Source: Candidatus Electronema sp. (lineage in GTDB: Bacteria > Desulfobacterota > Desulfobulbia > Desulfobulbales > Desulfobulbaceae). From it: DNA of 64,000 nt. Below are positions 44,889-53,163 of this stretch, piece after piece; the stretch's first letter is position 1, and each line of letters begins with the position of its first letter. Under the pieces are notes generated by a model that was not told the origin of the DNA, did no database searches, and saw nothing but the letters and a program-made list of their open reading frames with translations. Made by a program: the position numbers and the translations under genes. The DNA is taken from the NCBI GenBank assembly GCA_026645415.1, contig JAPEVH010000007.1, positions 1 through 64,000 on the forward strand, written 5' to 3'.

Positions 44889-46082
44889 ATGCGAGTCTAT
44901 CCTATCCATGTTATCAATAACATCTCTTCGGAAGGATTAGCTTTATTTGGCCAAAGCTTTACCTTAAATGCCAATCAAACTAATGCGCAAGGGATATTGG
45001 TGCGCAGTTCAGCAATAAATTTAACAGCATTTCCTCATCTTGAAGCTATTGCCAGAGCTGGAGCCGGAGTCAATAATATTCCGGTAGATGAGGCCACCGA
45101 AAGAGGCATTTGCGTGTTTAACACACCAGGTGCCAATGCCAACGCCGTGGTAGAGTTGGTCTTCACCATGTTAGGTATCTGGTTGCGCCATGTCCATCAA
45201 GGAATGAATTTTTGCCAAGGTCTCAGCGGCTTGACGGGTTCTGTGCTTCATGCTGAGATTGAGGCCCGTAAAAAGATGTTCCGGGGACAGGAGCTGGCTG
45301 ACAAGACCTTGGGAATCATCGGGCTTGGCCAGATTGGAGTGCGCGCCGCCAACATGGGCGTTCACCACAATATGCGGGTGATTGGCTATGACCCCTATCC
45401 AGTTTTGGATAATATCCACCGCCTGTTGCCTGATGTGCGGCTAACGCAGTCGAGGCAAGATTTGCTTGCGCAAGCTGATTATGTTTCGCTACATGTACCA
45501 CTTAATCGAGGTACTACAGGGCTAGTCTCTGCTGAATTTCTTAGTAGCATGAAAAAAGGCGCAGTGCTACTGAACTATGCGCGAGGAGCTATTGCTACTG
45601 ATGACGCGCTGCTTGCGGCCCTTGACTCTGGGCATATCGCGGCCTATCTTTCTGACTTCCCAACGGAAAAACTTCTTGGCCACGAGAACGTATTGTTCAC
45701 GCCTCATCTTGGTGCATCTACTTCAGAATCAGAAGAACAATGTGCGGCAATGGCTGTGCAGGAGCTAAAAAACTACCTCAAATACGGCACAGTCACCCAC
45801 AGCGTCAATTTTCCCAATGCGGAGAGCATCCCTGCCGCAGGTAGCCATACTCGCCTGATCATGATCAACCGCGACCAGCCAGGCATGATTGGCGTGGTGA
45901 GTAACATTCTTGGCCGCCACCGAATCAACATCATGAGCTATACCAACAAGAGCAACGGGACTATCGGTTATAATATTATTGACACGGAAAGTTTGGTTCC
46001 AGAAGCAGTGAAGCAGGAGATCGAAACTGTGGAAGGTGTCATTCGTGTGCGGCTCATTCCGCTGCAACAGCAGGCAGAATGA
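44889..46082 (+). CDS. serA: D-3-phosphoglycerate dehydrogenase
   Basis: A protein of 397 residues from ATG 44889, which has GGAG 10 bp upstream; a TTG at 44859 is an alternative. It oxidises 3-phosphoglycerate in serine synthesis. The motifs are ARAGAGVNNIPVDEATERGI, the Rossmann loop LGIIGLGQIGVRAANMG, LHVPLNRGTTGLV and TPHLGASTSESEE with the catalytic His. A C-terminal ACT domain (INRDQPGMIGVVSNILGRH) would bind serine for feedback control. The length matches the short SerA type. It overlaps lpxB by four bases. Confidence 0.94.
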   Translation: MRVYPIHVINNISSEGLALFGQSFTLNANQTNAQGILVRSSAINLTAFPHLEAIARAGAGVNNIPVDEATERGICVFNTPGANANAVVELVFTMLGIWLRHVHQGMNFCQGLSGLTGSVLHAEIEARKKMFRGQELADKTLGIIGLGQIGVRAANMGVHHNMRVIGYDPYPVLDNIHRLLPDVRLTQSRQDLLAQADYVSLHVPLNRGTTGLVSAEFLSSMKKGAVLLNYARGAIATDDALLAALDSGHIAAYLSDFPTEKLLGHENVLFTPHLGASTSESEEQCAAMAVQELKNYLKYGTVTHSVNFPNAESIPAAGSHTRLIMINRDQPGMIGVVSNILGRHRINIMSYTNKSNGTIGYNIIDTESLVPEAVKQEIETVEGVIRVRLIPLQQQAE

Positions 46083-47254
46083 AGGCGAGTTCTTCCCAAA
46101 CAATCCTCATTGTTGCTGGGGAAGCCTCTGGTGATATGCACGGTGCCCGGCTGGTTGCAGCCATGCAGCAGCTCCAGCCCGGCCTGCGCTTCTCCGGCAT
46201 TGGCGGCAGAGAGTTGGCCGCAGCCGGAGTGGAGCTACTTTTTGATGCCGCAAAAATTGCAGTGGTAGGTATCACAGAAATCATTAGCCATATTGGTGAT
46301 ATTCTTGCTGCCCGCCAAGCTATTATTCAGCGGCTGCGCAGAGAAAGACCAGCCCTGTTGATTCTGATCGACTATCCAGACTTTAACCTCCTCTTAGCTG
46401 CTCAAGCAAAAAAGCTCGGCATCCCGGTTTTCTACTACATCAGTCCGCAGGTTTGGGCGTGGCGCAGCAGTCGGGTAGGTAAAATTGGTAGGTTAACAGA
46501 TCGGGTAGCAGTCATTCTCCCTTTTGAAAAGGACTTCTACGCGGAACGCGGCGTGAGCGTAGACTTTGTCGGTCATCCGCTGGCAGATACGGTGCTGCCA
46601 GAGCAGCTTCCCAATCGGGAGGAATTTTTTCAAGCGCATGATTTAGCGGTCGAGCCTGCAACCCATGTCATTGGTATTCTGCCAGGCAGCCGATCTAAAG
46701 AAATTCGCTCTCTGCTGCCAGATTTTCTTGCTGCTGCTGAACTTCTCAGCAAGGATAAGGAGCAAAAATGGCTCTTTCTCCTGCCTCGCGCCTCTACAGT
46801 GCCACAGGAGCTGCTCTTAGAAAATGGCTTGGCTGCTGTACAAGATAAAATCGACATCCGCGTTATTGAAAACGACCGCTATGCGCTGATGGCAGCCTGT
46901 GATGCGGTTGCCGCTGCCTCTGGGACGGTTACTTTAGAGTTAGCTATTCTTGGTATTCCAGCAGTGACTGCCTACAGGGTCTCGCCGCTGACCTACCGAC
47001 TGGGCCGCCTACTCGTCCGGCATCTTCGCCATTTTTCCTTGGTTAATCTGATTGCTGGCCGCGAGGTTATTCCTGAGCTGCTGCAAGATGAAGTTAAGCC
47101 AGAGGCTATTGCCAAGCATCTGCACTTATTGCTGGAAGACGGCGATTATCGTCACAAGGTTTTCCACGGCTTGGCTGAGGTCACAGAAAAACTCGGCCCG
47201 CCCGGTTGTACGAAGCGGGCAGCAGAGATAGCCCTGTCTTGTCTTGGTCCCTGA
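46079..47254 (+). CDS. lpxB: Lipid-A-disaccharide synthase
   Basis: A 391-residue GT19 enzyme that joins UDP-diacylglucosamine and lipid X. Its family signatures are IVAGEASGDMHGARL, FSGIGGRELAAAGVELLFD, LIDYPDFNLLLA, YYISPQVWAWRSSRV, ILPFEKDFY with VDFVGHPL, and the C-terminal ASGTVTLELAILGIPAVTAYRVSP (given here in pieces of one block). It proves an outer membrane with lipid A. Translation is coupled to serA through the ATGA overlap, an unusual partner. The transposase remnant follows. Confidence 0.96.
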   Translation: MKASSSQTILIVAGEASGDMHGARLVAAMQQLQPGLRFSGIGGRELAAAGVELLFDAAKIAVVGITEIISHIGDILAARQAIIQRLRRERPALLILIDYPDFNLLLAAQAKKLGIPVFYYISPQVWAWRSSRVGKIGRLTDRVAVILPFEKDFYAERGVSVDFVGHPLADTVLPEQLPNREEFFQAHDLAVEPATHVIGILPGSRSKEIRSLLPDFLAAAELLSKDKEQKWLFLLPRASTVPQELLLENGLAAVQDKIDIRVIENDRYALMAACDAVAAASGTVTLELAILGIPAVTAYRVSPLTYRLGRLLVRHLRHFSLVNLIAGREVIPELLQDEVKPEAIAKHLHLLLEDGDYRHKVFHGLAEVTEKLGPPGCTKRAAEIALSCLGP

Positions 47255-47280
47255 GCCTGTTGAAGGGTGAACCATTGCTT

Positions 47281-47770
47281 CGAGTTTTGGAACGGATCAG
47301 CAAGATATTGTCAGAACACGAACAGCCCGGTTTGCCATTATGGAACATCACACTACATAAAAGAGCCCCCTCAGCAATCTGAACTTTCTGAACGGAAACT
47401 CGCTGCTCAATACGGCGGGACACGGTCCGCAAGTGGAAACGGCGCGATACGGTTGAGGATTATTCGCACACTCGTCTCACGCCTTCCCACGAGGCGGTCG
47501 TCATTGAGCTGCGGACGGCTCTGCTGCTTCCAACAGACGATCTCCTTGTTGTTACGCAGAAATTCTTATACCCATCCATGTCACGCTCCGCCCTTGACCG
47601 CTGCTTGCGCAGGGCCGTTAATTGCAAAGATTCTCACAGACAACGGCAAGGAGTTTACTGACCAGTTCTTCTGTCCGTCGGGAGGAAAACATCTCTTCGA
47701 TCAGGAATGTGCGGAACCATGGATGCAACTAGAACGAGGAAACACAGAAAATTGCGCCGCTAGAGAATAA
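47281..47770 (+). pseudogene. Decayed IS481-type transposase fragment
   Basis: Pieces of an IS481-family transposase occur in different frames. ELSERKLAAQYG (HTH start) is in one frame. DTVRKWKRRDTVEDYSHT and SRSALDRCLRR follow in another, from about 47421 to 47610. ILTDNGKEFTDQFF and KHLFDQECAE return in the first frame near 47631-47715. The core holding the first catalytic Asp is missing between LRR and ILTDNG, so an internal deletion and at least two frameshifts have occurred. No terminal inverted repeats were recognised. Confidence 0.8.
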
Positions 47771-47793
47771 CGGCGCAGGAAATAGCGCATAAA

Positions 47794-48993
47794 TTACGGC
47801 ATCATGTCTAATGGTTCATTAAGCACGACAATCTTTGCTTTGGGAAAGAAATTGAATTCTGAGGCAGTGGCAGCGGTGTAAGCTCCCATCATCCGTCCGA
47901 TCACTAAGTCACCGTTGTTTAGCTTAGGCAACATAATATCCTCGGCAATCACATCAATACTATCACAGGTTGGCCCAGCTAGCACGGAGGGATACAATTC
48001 CTCCCCTTCCTTACAGAAGGCTTCAACTGGATAAACAGCATGGTCGTAAATGGTGCCGCTAAAGGAACCGTACACACCATCGTCTAAATAGTACCATGTT
48101 TTGCCGTCCCGCTCGGCTTGCCCCATAACTGAGGCCACAGAGATAACTGCTGGCGCGACAATGAAACGGCCTGGTTCAGAAATGACATCCACACTTTCTG
48201 GAAACTCAGCCAGTGCCTCACGAATTGGGGCACAAAATTCTTGAATGGCTAGAACCTGATCAATGTAATGCACTGGAAAACCGCCGCCGATATCCAACGT
48301 ATTCAGTTTTGGGAGGCCAAGTTCTGTTACCCGACGGAAAACTTCACCGCAGGTGTGAATAGCAGTAACGTACTTTTGCGGATCAGCAGTCTGCGAACCA
48401 ACATGGAAAGACAGCCCTTTAATATAAATTCCCAGTCGGTGTGCGTGTTGAATCAGCTCTATTGCGCCTTCTGGGCTACAGCCAAACTTTTTTGACAGAT
48501 CCGAGTAAGCATCTGCATTGCGGAAGCTGAGACGGATCAGCAGTTCTGCCTCGTGGCGATAAGGAATGAATTTTTCCAGCTCGTTAAGGTTGTCGATAAC
48601 AAAAACCGTGCAACCATAAAGCAGCGCATGGAGAATGTCTGAATCCCGTTTGATCGGGTGGGTGTGAATGGTTTTTTCACCGGGAACACCAAGTTCCTGA
48701 ACCAAATCAACCTCGCCATTGGTGGCCAGATCAAAATTTGCACCCTCTTGGAGCAGGGTTTTTACTACTGCTGGATGAGGCAAAGGCTTTAAAGCAAAAT
48801 GAGCCGCCGCTTCTGGCAGGGCTTGCCGAAGAGCGCGGTATTGACGGCGAATAATATCGCAGTCTAAGAGCAACAGTGGTGTGCCGTGGAGGGCTGCCGC
48901 AGTTTGAATCAGTTCCTGTTCCGACGATGGACAGGAATTGATTTCTGACAGACAGACAGGTGCGGCAGGCAGCTTGGGCAGAATAATGGACAT
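47794..48993 (-). CDS. Ornithine/lysine-type PLP decarboxylase (fold type III)
   Basis: A 399-residue alanine-racemase-fold decarboxylase. HFALKPLPHPAVV holds the PLP lysine (Lys69). LSFHVGSQTADPQKY, TLDIGGGFPVHY, SEPGRFIVAPA and the catalytic LAGPTCDSIDV match the eukaryotic-like ornithine decarboxylase/diaminopimelate decarboxylase superfamily. Retention of the GPTCDS motif favours ornithine or dual ornithine/lysine decarboxylase over LysA, so a polyamine role (putrescine or cadaverine) is likely. It is monocistronic, convergent with the transposase remnant. Confidence 0.82.
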   Translation of the reverse strand: MSIILPKLPAAPVCLSEINSCPSSEQELIQTAAALHGTPLLLLDCDIIRRQYRALRQALPEAAAHFALKPLPHPAVVKTLLQEGANFDLATNGEVDLVQELGVPGEKTIHTHPIKRDSDILHALLYGCTVFVIDNLNELEKFIPYRHEAELLIRLSFRNADAYSDLSKKFGCSPEGAIELIQHAHRLGIYIKGLSFHVGSQTADPQKYVTAIHTCGEVFRRVTELGLPKLNTLDIGGGFPVHYIDQVLAIQEFCAPIREALAEFPESVDVISEPGRFIVAPAVISVASVMGQAERDGKTWYYLDDGVYGSFSGTIYDHAVYPVEAFCKEGEELYPSVLAGPTCDSIDVIAEDIMLPKLNNGDLVIGRMMGAYTAATASEFNFFPKAKIVVLNEPLDMMP

Positions 48994-49239
48994 AGGACCC
49001 CCCTCAAGTTAAAGTTTACGAGAAAAAAAACCTCAACTCTCTTGCTCCAGACAGTTGCTCTGTCATTATTCGCTTGGTTGGGGCGATTCTGCACGGATTG
49101 GCTATCAGCAAGAAAAGGCGCGCATAATAAATGAAATTCAATAGCTTCGCAAGCCTTTTGCGGGTTGTCAATAATATTTTTTTTGACCCCAGAAAAATAG
49201 CTAATAACTGTAGTGAATCAGCTTGTTTTTAGGATGGAT

Positions 49240-52020
49240 TTAGAGGTTAAGTTCTGCGCGGATTTTTTTGGCAAAAGCCTTGGCAGGTAGAGGCTTGCTA
49301 AAGAAGTAGCCTTGCACTTCCTTGCACTGTCGTTTTTTGAAAAAATCGAGCTGTTCTTGCGTTTCCACGCCTTCAGCAACTACATCCAATTTGAGTCCAG
49401 CAGCCATCTGGATAATAGAGTCAATAATCGCCTCCTCGTCTGAATCTTTGGTCAGATCTGCAACAAAGGATTGATCAATCTTTAAGGTATTGACTGGAAA
49501 TTTTTTTAGATAGGCAAGTGAAGAGTAGCCTGTACCAAAATCATCAATAGCAATGCGGACACCTAGTTTTTGGATATCCTGTAAAAGTTCGGCCGTCTGG
49601 TTTGGATCCTCCATTACCGTACTTTCTGTGATTTCAAGTTCTAATTGGCTTGACTCTAACTGAGTCTCTTCTAATGTATCCTTAATCAGTTGGAGTAGCT
49701 GTCGATTTTGAAATTGCCTAGAGGACAGATTAACCGAAATGCGGAGCGAACCTAATCCTTCTTTTTCCCACGTTTTAATTTGGCGACAGGCTGTCCGTAG
49801 CACCCATTCGCCCAGAGCAATAATCATACTGCTTGCCTCAGCAATAGGAATAAATTCTGCTGGAGAAATCATCCCTTCCTTTGGATGCTGCCAACGTACC
49901 AACGCTTCGGCACCAACGATTTTTTCTTCGGCAAGCGAATACTTAGGTTGATAATAAAGCAAAAACTGTTCTTCTTCTAAGGCATGGCGTAGCTGATTTT
50001 CTAAATTAAGCCGATGGGTAAGTCGCTTATTCATTTGCGAACGAAAATGCTGGAAGCTGCCGCGTGCTCTTTCTTTGGCAAAATGCATGGCCGTGTTAGC
50101 ATTTTTAAGCAAGCTATCCACTTCCTTTGCGTCGTCAGGATAGATGCTAATGCCGATGCTGGCATCAATAAAGACCTCTTGCTCTGCAATGTAAAAGGGT
50201 TGCTGGAGGAGATGGATTAATCGCATAGCGAGCAAGCTAATTGATTCGCGTAGCTTAATCTCTGACAAAATAACAGAGAACTCATCGCCACAGAGCCGAG
50301 AAACAATATCACTCTTGCGGACCCCACTTTTAATGCGCTTGGCAACTTGAACTAATAATTCATCGCCCGCCTTATGACCAAGGGTATCATTAATATCTTT
50401 GAAGCGATCTAAATCAACACAGAATAATGCCAAAGGCATATCTCGCTCCTGACTGTTGAGTATCGCTTGCTCTAATCGTTCGTGAAATAGGGTACGATTA
50501 GGCAGCTTGGTGAGAGGATCATAGAAAAGCAGATTTCGTAATTTGCGTTCTGCATTTTTTTTCTCTGTGATGTCGGTAAAAATACCAACATAGCTCACTG
50601 TTTCTCCATTGCTGTCTCGAATGGCATTGATAGTTAGCCATTTTTCAAAAATTTCACCACATTTACGTCGATCCCAAATTTCGCCTGACCAAAAGCCATT
50701 TTCAGTGAGCTGCTGCCACATCTTTTTATAAAAAATTTCATCATGACGACCTGATTTACAAAAACGAGGATTCTGGCCAACAGCCTCCTCTCGTACATAA
50801 CCAGTAATTTCTGTATAAGCATCATTTACATCAATAATTATAGCCTCGTGATTCGTGACAACAATTGCCTCTTCTGTCTGTTCAATAATTTTTTGATCGA
50901 GCTGGATTTGCTGCTCAAGCTGTTTTCGATAGGTAATATCTGTTTGAATGCAACCCACACAGCTCTTGTTCTCCACGCTATTTTGGACAGTAAAGCAGGA
51001 GGTGCTGAAGGTCTTTACTCCGTCGTGCAAAGAAATACTTTCCTCATATTCTGCCGAAGTGTCGTTGATACTTTCTTTCAAACTTCGGCTAATGCAAGGC
51101 AAAATATCTGCTGCTGCTTTACCAACTGCATCTTGCTTTTTAATACCAAACAATTCTTCAAAGCGTTTGTTGACTAAGAGGAAACGTCCAGATAGATCTT
51201 TAAGCGTAACTGCTGCGGGTGCGTTTTCAATCAAATCAGTAAGCTGTTTGCGAACAGTAGTCTGTTCATCTCTGCTGCGGCGGAGATTCTGAATACTCTC
51301 CCGGCAGTTGCGAAAAAAGAAGTCAAAGAGCACGAAAAGAGCAATAAGACGGCAGATCAGCCAAACTTGCCACGTTGTACTTCGTGGCTGCAAAAAAGGG
51401 ATAAAAAAGGCCGTCAGTGCCAAGAGCATACTACAGCCTGCAAAGAGCAGTCTGATCCGGCGACCTGTGTACTCTTGCTGCAAAAAAAAGTATAAACCAG
51501 CACAAAAGTAGCCTGCTCCTCCTATCCAGCTCATCAGTAGAGTGGTTGAAGCCGCTTCAGGTATAAAATAGTCTGGAAAGAGGATAAGACTCACGCCAGG
51601 CAGAGCACAGACGGCAGCGGTAATACAGGGCAGCCACTCAAAGATAGCAAACTGAGAGACCGATTCTGGAAGGATGATCAGGGTAAAAAGGAGGCCACCA
51701 ATCAGAGCCGCGAAGCTATGGAGCCACGTCGCCGCAGATAAAGGTAAGGCTTCAACAGCATTAAAGCCGTCCAGTACCCCTATGCCTGCGAGAGAAGCAG
51801 CAATCCAAATCGTGCGAGAATCAGTATTCTCGACTTTGTGCATGAGGGTAATAAACAAGGCGGTGAGAACGGCAACAACAGCACTCCAGCCAAGCAACAT
51901 GGCTGAAAATGGTTCATGAGAAAGGCTCCATGACCAAGCATGTTCACCAGCCTCTACCAGTTCAGACAGCAACACGATTCCTGCTGCTGCTGTGAATAGC
52001 AGCCACCGGAAATGACGCAT
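49240..52020 (-). CDS. Membrane PAS-PAS-GGDEF-EAL protein (c-di-GMP turnover)
   Basis: A 926-residue signalling protein. Seven hydrophobic helices (about 5-235) form an unnamed MASE-like sensor. PAS domains follow at about 262-370 and 376-490. A GGDEF domain (495-660) has FCVDLDRFKDINDTLGHKAGD but the active-site signature reads CGDEF (577-581), so cyclase activity is uncertain. The EAL domain from about residue 676 has intact EALVRW (705-710), NLSSRQFQ and DDFGTGYSSLAYLKK, so phosphodiesterase activity is likely. It ends 6 bp before the small secreted protein gene's upstream boundary on the same strand order (that gene's start is at 52494). Confidence 0.92.
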   Translation of the reverse strand: MRHFRWLLFTAAAGIVLLSELVEAGEHAWSWSLSHEPFSAMLLGWSAVVAVLTALFITLMHKVENTDSRTIWIAASLAGIGVLDGFNAVEALPLSAATWLHSFAALIGGLLFTLIILPESVSQFAIFEWLPCITAAVCALPGVSLILFPDYFIPEAASTTLLMSWIGGAGYFCAGLYFFLQQEYTGRRIRLLFAGCSMLLALTAFFIPFLQPRSTTWQVWLICRLIALFVLFDFFFRNCRESIQNLRRSRDEQTTVRKQLTDLIENAPAAVTLKDLSGRFLLVNKRFEELFGIKKQDAVGKAAADILPCISRSLKESINDTSAEYEESISLHDGVKTFSTSCFTVQNSVENKSCVGCIQTDITYRKQLEQQIQLDQKIIEQTEEAIVVTNHEAIIIDVNDAYTEITGYVREEAVGQNPRFCKSGRHDEIFYKKMWQQLTENGFWSGEIWDRRKCGEIFEKWLTINAIRDSNGETVSYVGIFTDITEKKNAERKLRNLLFYDPLTKLPNRTLFHERLEQAILNSQERDMPLALFCVDLDRFKDINDTLGHKAGDELLVQVAKRIKSGVRKSDIVSRLCGDEFSVILSEIKLRESISLLAMRLIHLLQQPFYIAEQEVFIDASIGISIYPDDAKEVDSLLKNANTAMHFAKERARGSFQHFRSQMNKRLTHRLNLENQLRHALEEEQFLLYYQPKYSLAEEKIVGAEALVRWQHPKEGMISPAEFIPIAEASSMIIALGEWVLRTACRQIKTWEKEGLGSLRISVNLSSRQFQNRQLLQLIKDTLEETQLESSQLELEITESTVMEDPNQTAELLQDIQKLGVRIAIDDFGTGYSSLAYLKKFPVNTLKIDQSFVADLTKDSDEEAIIDSIIQMAAGLKLDVVAEGVETQEQLDFFKKRQCKEVQGYFFSKPLPAKAFAKKIRAELNL

Positions 52021-52026
52021 GAGTAA

Positions 52027-52494
52027 CTAATTAGTTTTTTGCCGTGCTTCTTTTGGCGGATGATCTGGCTTGAGAAAGAGTGTGCCATCTTTACCGCTTT
52101 GACAAGTACCGGTCACAGTTTCTCCTTGTCGTCCGGTAAACTGAGCTTTATCTCCGTCCTGCTTTCCTTTACAGGCCGCAATGGCCTCTGGCGGAGGCCC
52201 AGACGGACGCTGGCCTTGCTGCTGAGAACTATTTTCCTGCGGTCTCTCTTTTGGTGGATGATCTGGTTTGAGGAAGAGTGTGCCGTCTTTACTGCTTTGA
52301 CAAGTACCGGTCACAGTTTCTCCTTGTCGTCCGGTGAACTGAGCTTTATCTCCGTTCTGCTTTCCTTTACAGGCAGCAATGGCCTCTGGGGGCGGCCCAG
52401 ACGGACGCTGGCCTTGCTGTCGAGCAAGAGCTTGATCAAGGCAGATAACCGAGAGCATAACAAGAAGCAGTACAACTTTTTCAGGCAATTTCAT
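52027..52494 (-). CDS. Small secreted protein with a 66-residue internal duplication
   Basis: A 155-residue protein with a signal peptide ending QALA-RQQ. Two copies of one domain (about 26-83 and 92-149) each hold EAIAACKGKQ, GDKAQFTGRQGE and VTGTCQS, so one Cys pair per copy. The copies differ at only a couple of residues (Asn47/Asp113, Ser68/Gly134) and are almost identical in DNA, which marks a recent 198-bp tandem duplication. Single-domain relatives with the PPPEAxxAC start are common as small periplasmic proteins of unknown function. It lies directly upstream of the GGDEF-EAL gene, with 6 bp between. Confidence 0.8.
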   Translation of the reverse strand: MKLPEKVVLLLVMLSVICLDQALARQQGQRPSGPPPEAIAACKGKQNGDKAQFTGRQGETVTGTCQSSKDGTLFLKPDHPPKERPQENSSQQQGQRPSGPPPEAIAACKGKQDGDKAQFTGRQGETVTGTCQSGKDGTLFLKPDHPPKEARQKTN

Positions 52495-52513
52495 AATAGC
52501 TACTAGCTAGACC

Positions 52514-52557
52514 AAAAATTAGGCCCGACTTATTTTTGAACAGAATAAGCCGGGCTA
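52514..52557 (-). terminator. Terminator after the IscA-like gene
   Basis: On the minus strand GCCCGGCTTATT (52555-52544) pairs with AATAAGTCGGGC (52534-52523), one mismatch, followed by AATTTTTGG. Confidence 0.8.
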
Positions 52558-52591
52558 ATAAATACACGAGGTTAGGCTATGGCTGATTATA

Positions 52592-52939
52592 TCAGCCGCA
52601 GGAGCTGCAAGAACCACAGCCGCCGCTGCGTGCACCGGGCAGCGGTTTTTCACTGGTGATGGTAAAGCCGCCACCAGAGCAACCACAGCCGCCGCTCGAC
52701 TCAATGAAATCTACCTTAACAGCACCGCAAACTTCAGACAGACTTTGCTCCATAATAAAGCTAATACCGTCTTTATCTACAGTCATATCGTTGTCTTTAG
52801 CTTCGTCTAAAGACAGGCTTAGGCTGGGGCCAGAGCAGCCACCAGACATCAGGGAAATGCGGATAGCAGTGTCAGAAATATTGTTTTGGCTCAAGTAGTC
52901 TTTGACATTCTTGACAGCCAGATCAGTTACTTCAAGCAT
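52592..52939 (-). CDS. IscA/HesB-like iron-sulfur protein 1
   Basis: A protein of 115 residues from ATG 52939, chosen because AGGAGA lies 5 bp upstream. The A-type carrier pattern is partly kept: SGGCSGPSLSL supplies the first Cys, and GGCGCSGGGF the C-terminal CxC. A Cys/Gly-rich tail (GGCGSCSSCG) is added. A-type proteins carry Fe-S clusters or iron to target enzymes. It sits downstream of the formate dehydrogenase operon, which needs many clusters, and a second paralogue lies on the other side. Confidence 0.85.
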   Translation of the reverse strand: MLEVTDLAVKNVKDYLSQNNISDTAIRISLMSGGCSGPSLSLSLDEAKDNDMTVDKDGISFIMEQSLSEVCGAVKVDFIESSGGCGCSGGGFTITSEKPLPGARSGGCGSCSSCG

Positions 52940-53118
52940 GGTAATCTCCTTGCTCCTTGTTGAATTGCGAGCCGCAACGTGCGGCAAATAACTTTACGGA
53001 CAGTGTACCCGAAAAAGGGAGCGAAGGGAAAGAACAAAAACAAGTGAAAAGGAGAGTTAAGCCTTTCTGCTTGACTTATATTATGGAGAAGGGCAGGGCA
53101 GGGGGATACACGAATTGA

Positions 53119-53152
53119 CAGATAGCCCCCTACAAACGCAGAGGGCTATCTG
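53119..53152 (-). terminator. Hairpin after the formate dehydrogenase fusion gene
   Basis: CAGATAGCCC (53119-53128) and GGGCTATCTG (53143-53152) form a perfect 10-bp stem. No T-run follows on the minus strand, so termination strength is uncertain. Confidence 0.5.
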
Positions 53153-53163
53153 AAGATGCTTAC

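Noticed and set aside
47267-47770. Intact 167-residue protein after lpxB
   Set aside because: Its parts match an IS481 transposase only piecewise and with frame changes, so it is a relic.
52039-52506. Plus-strand open frame opposite the duplicated secreted protein
   Set aside because: It mirrors the real gene, which has a signal peptide and coherent domains on the minus strand.
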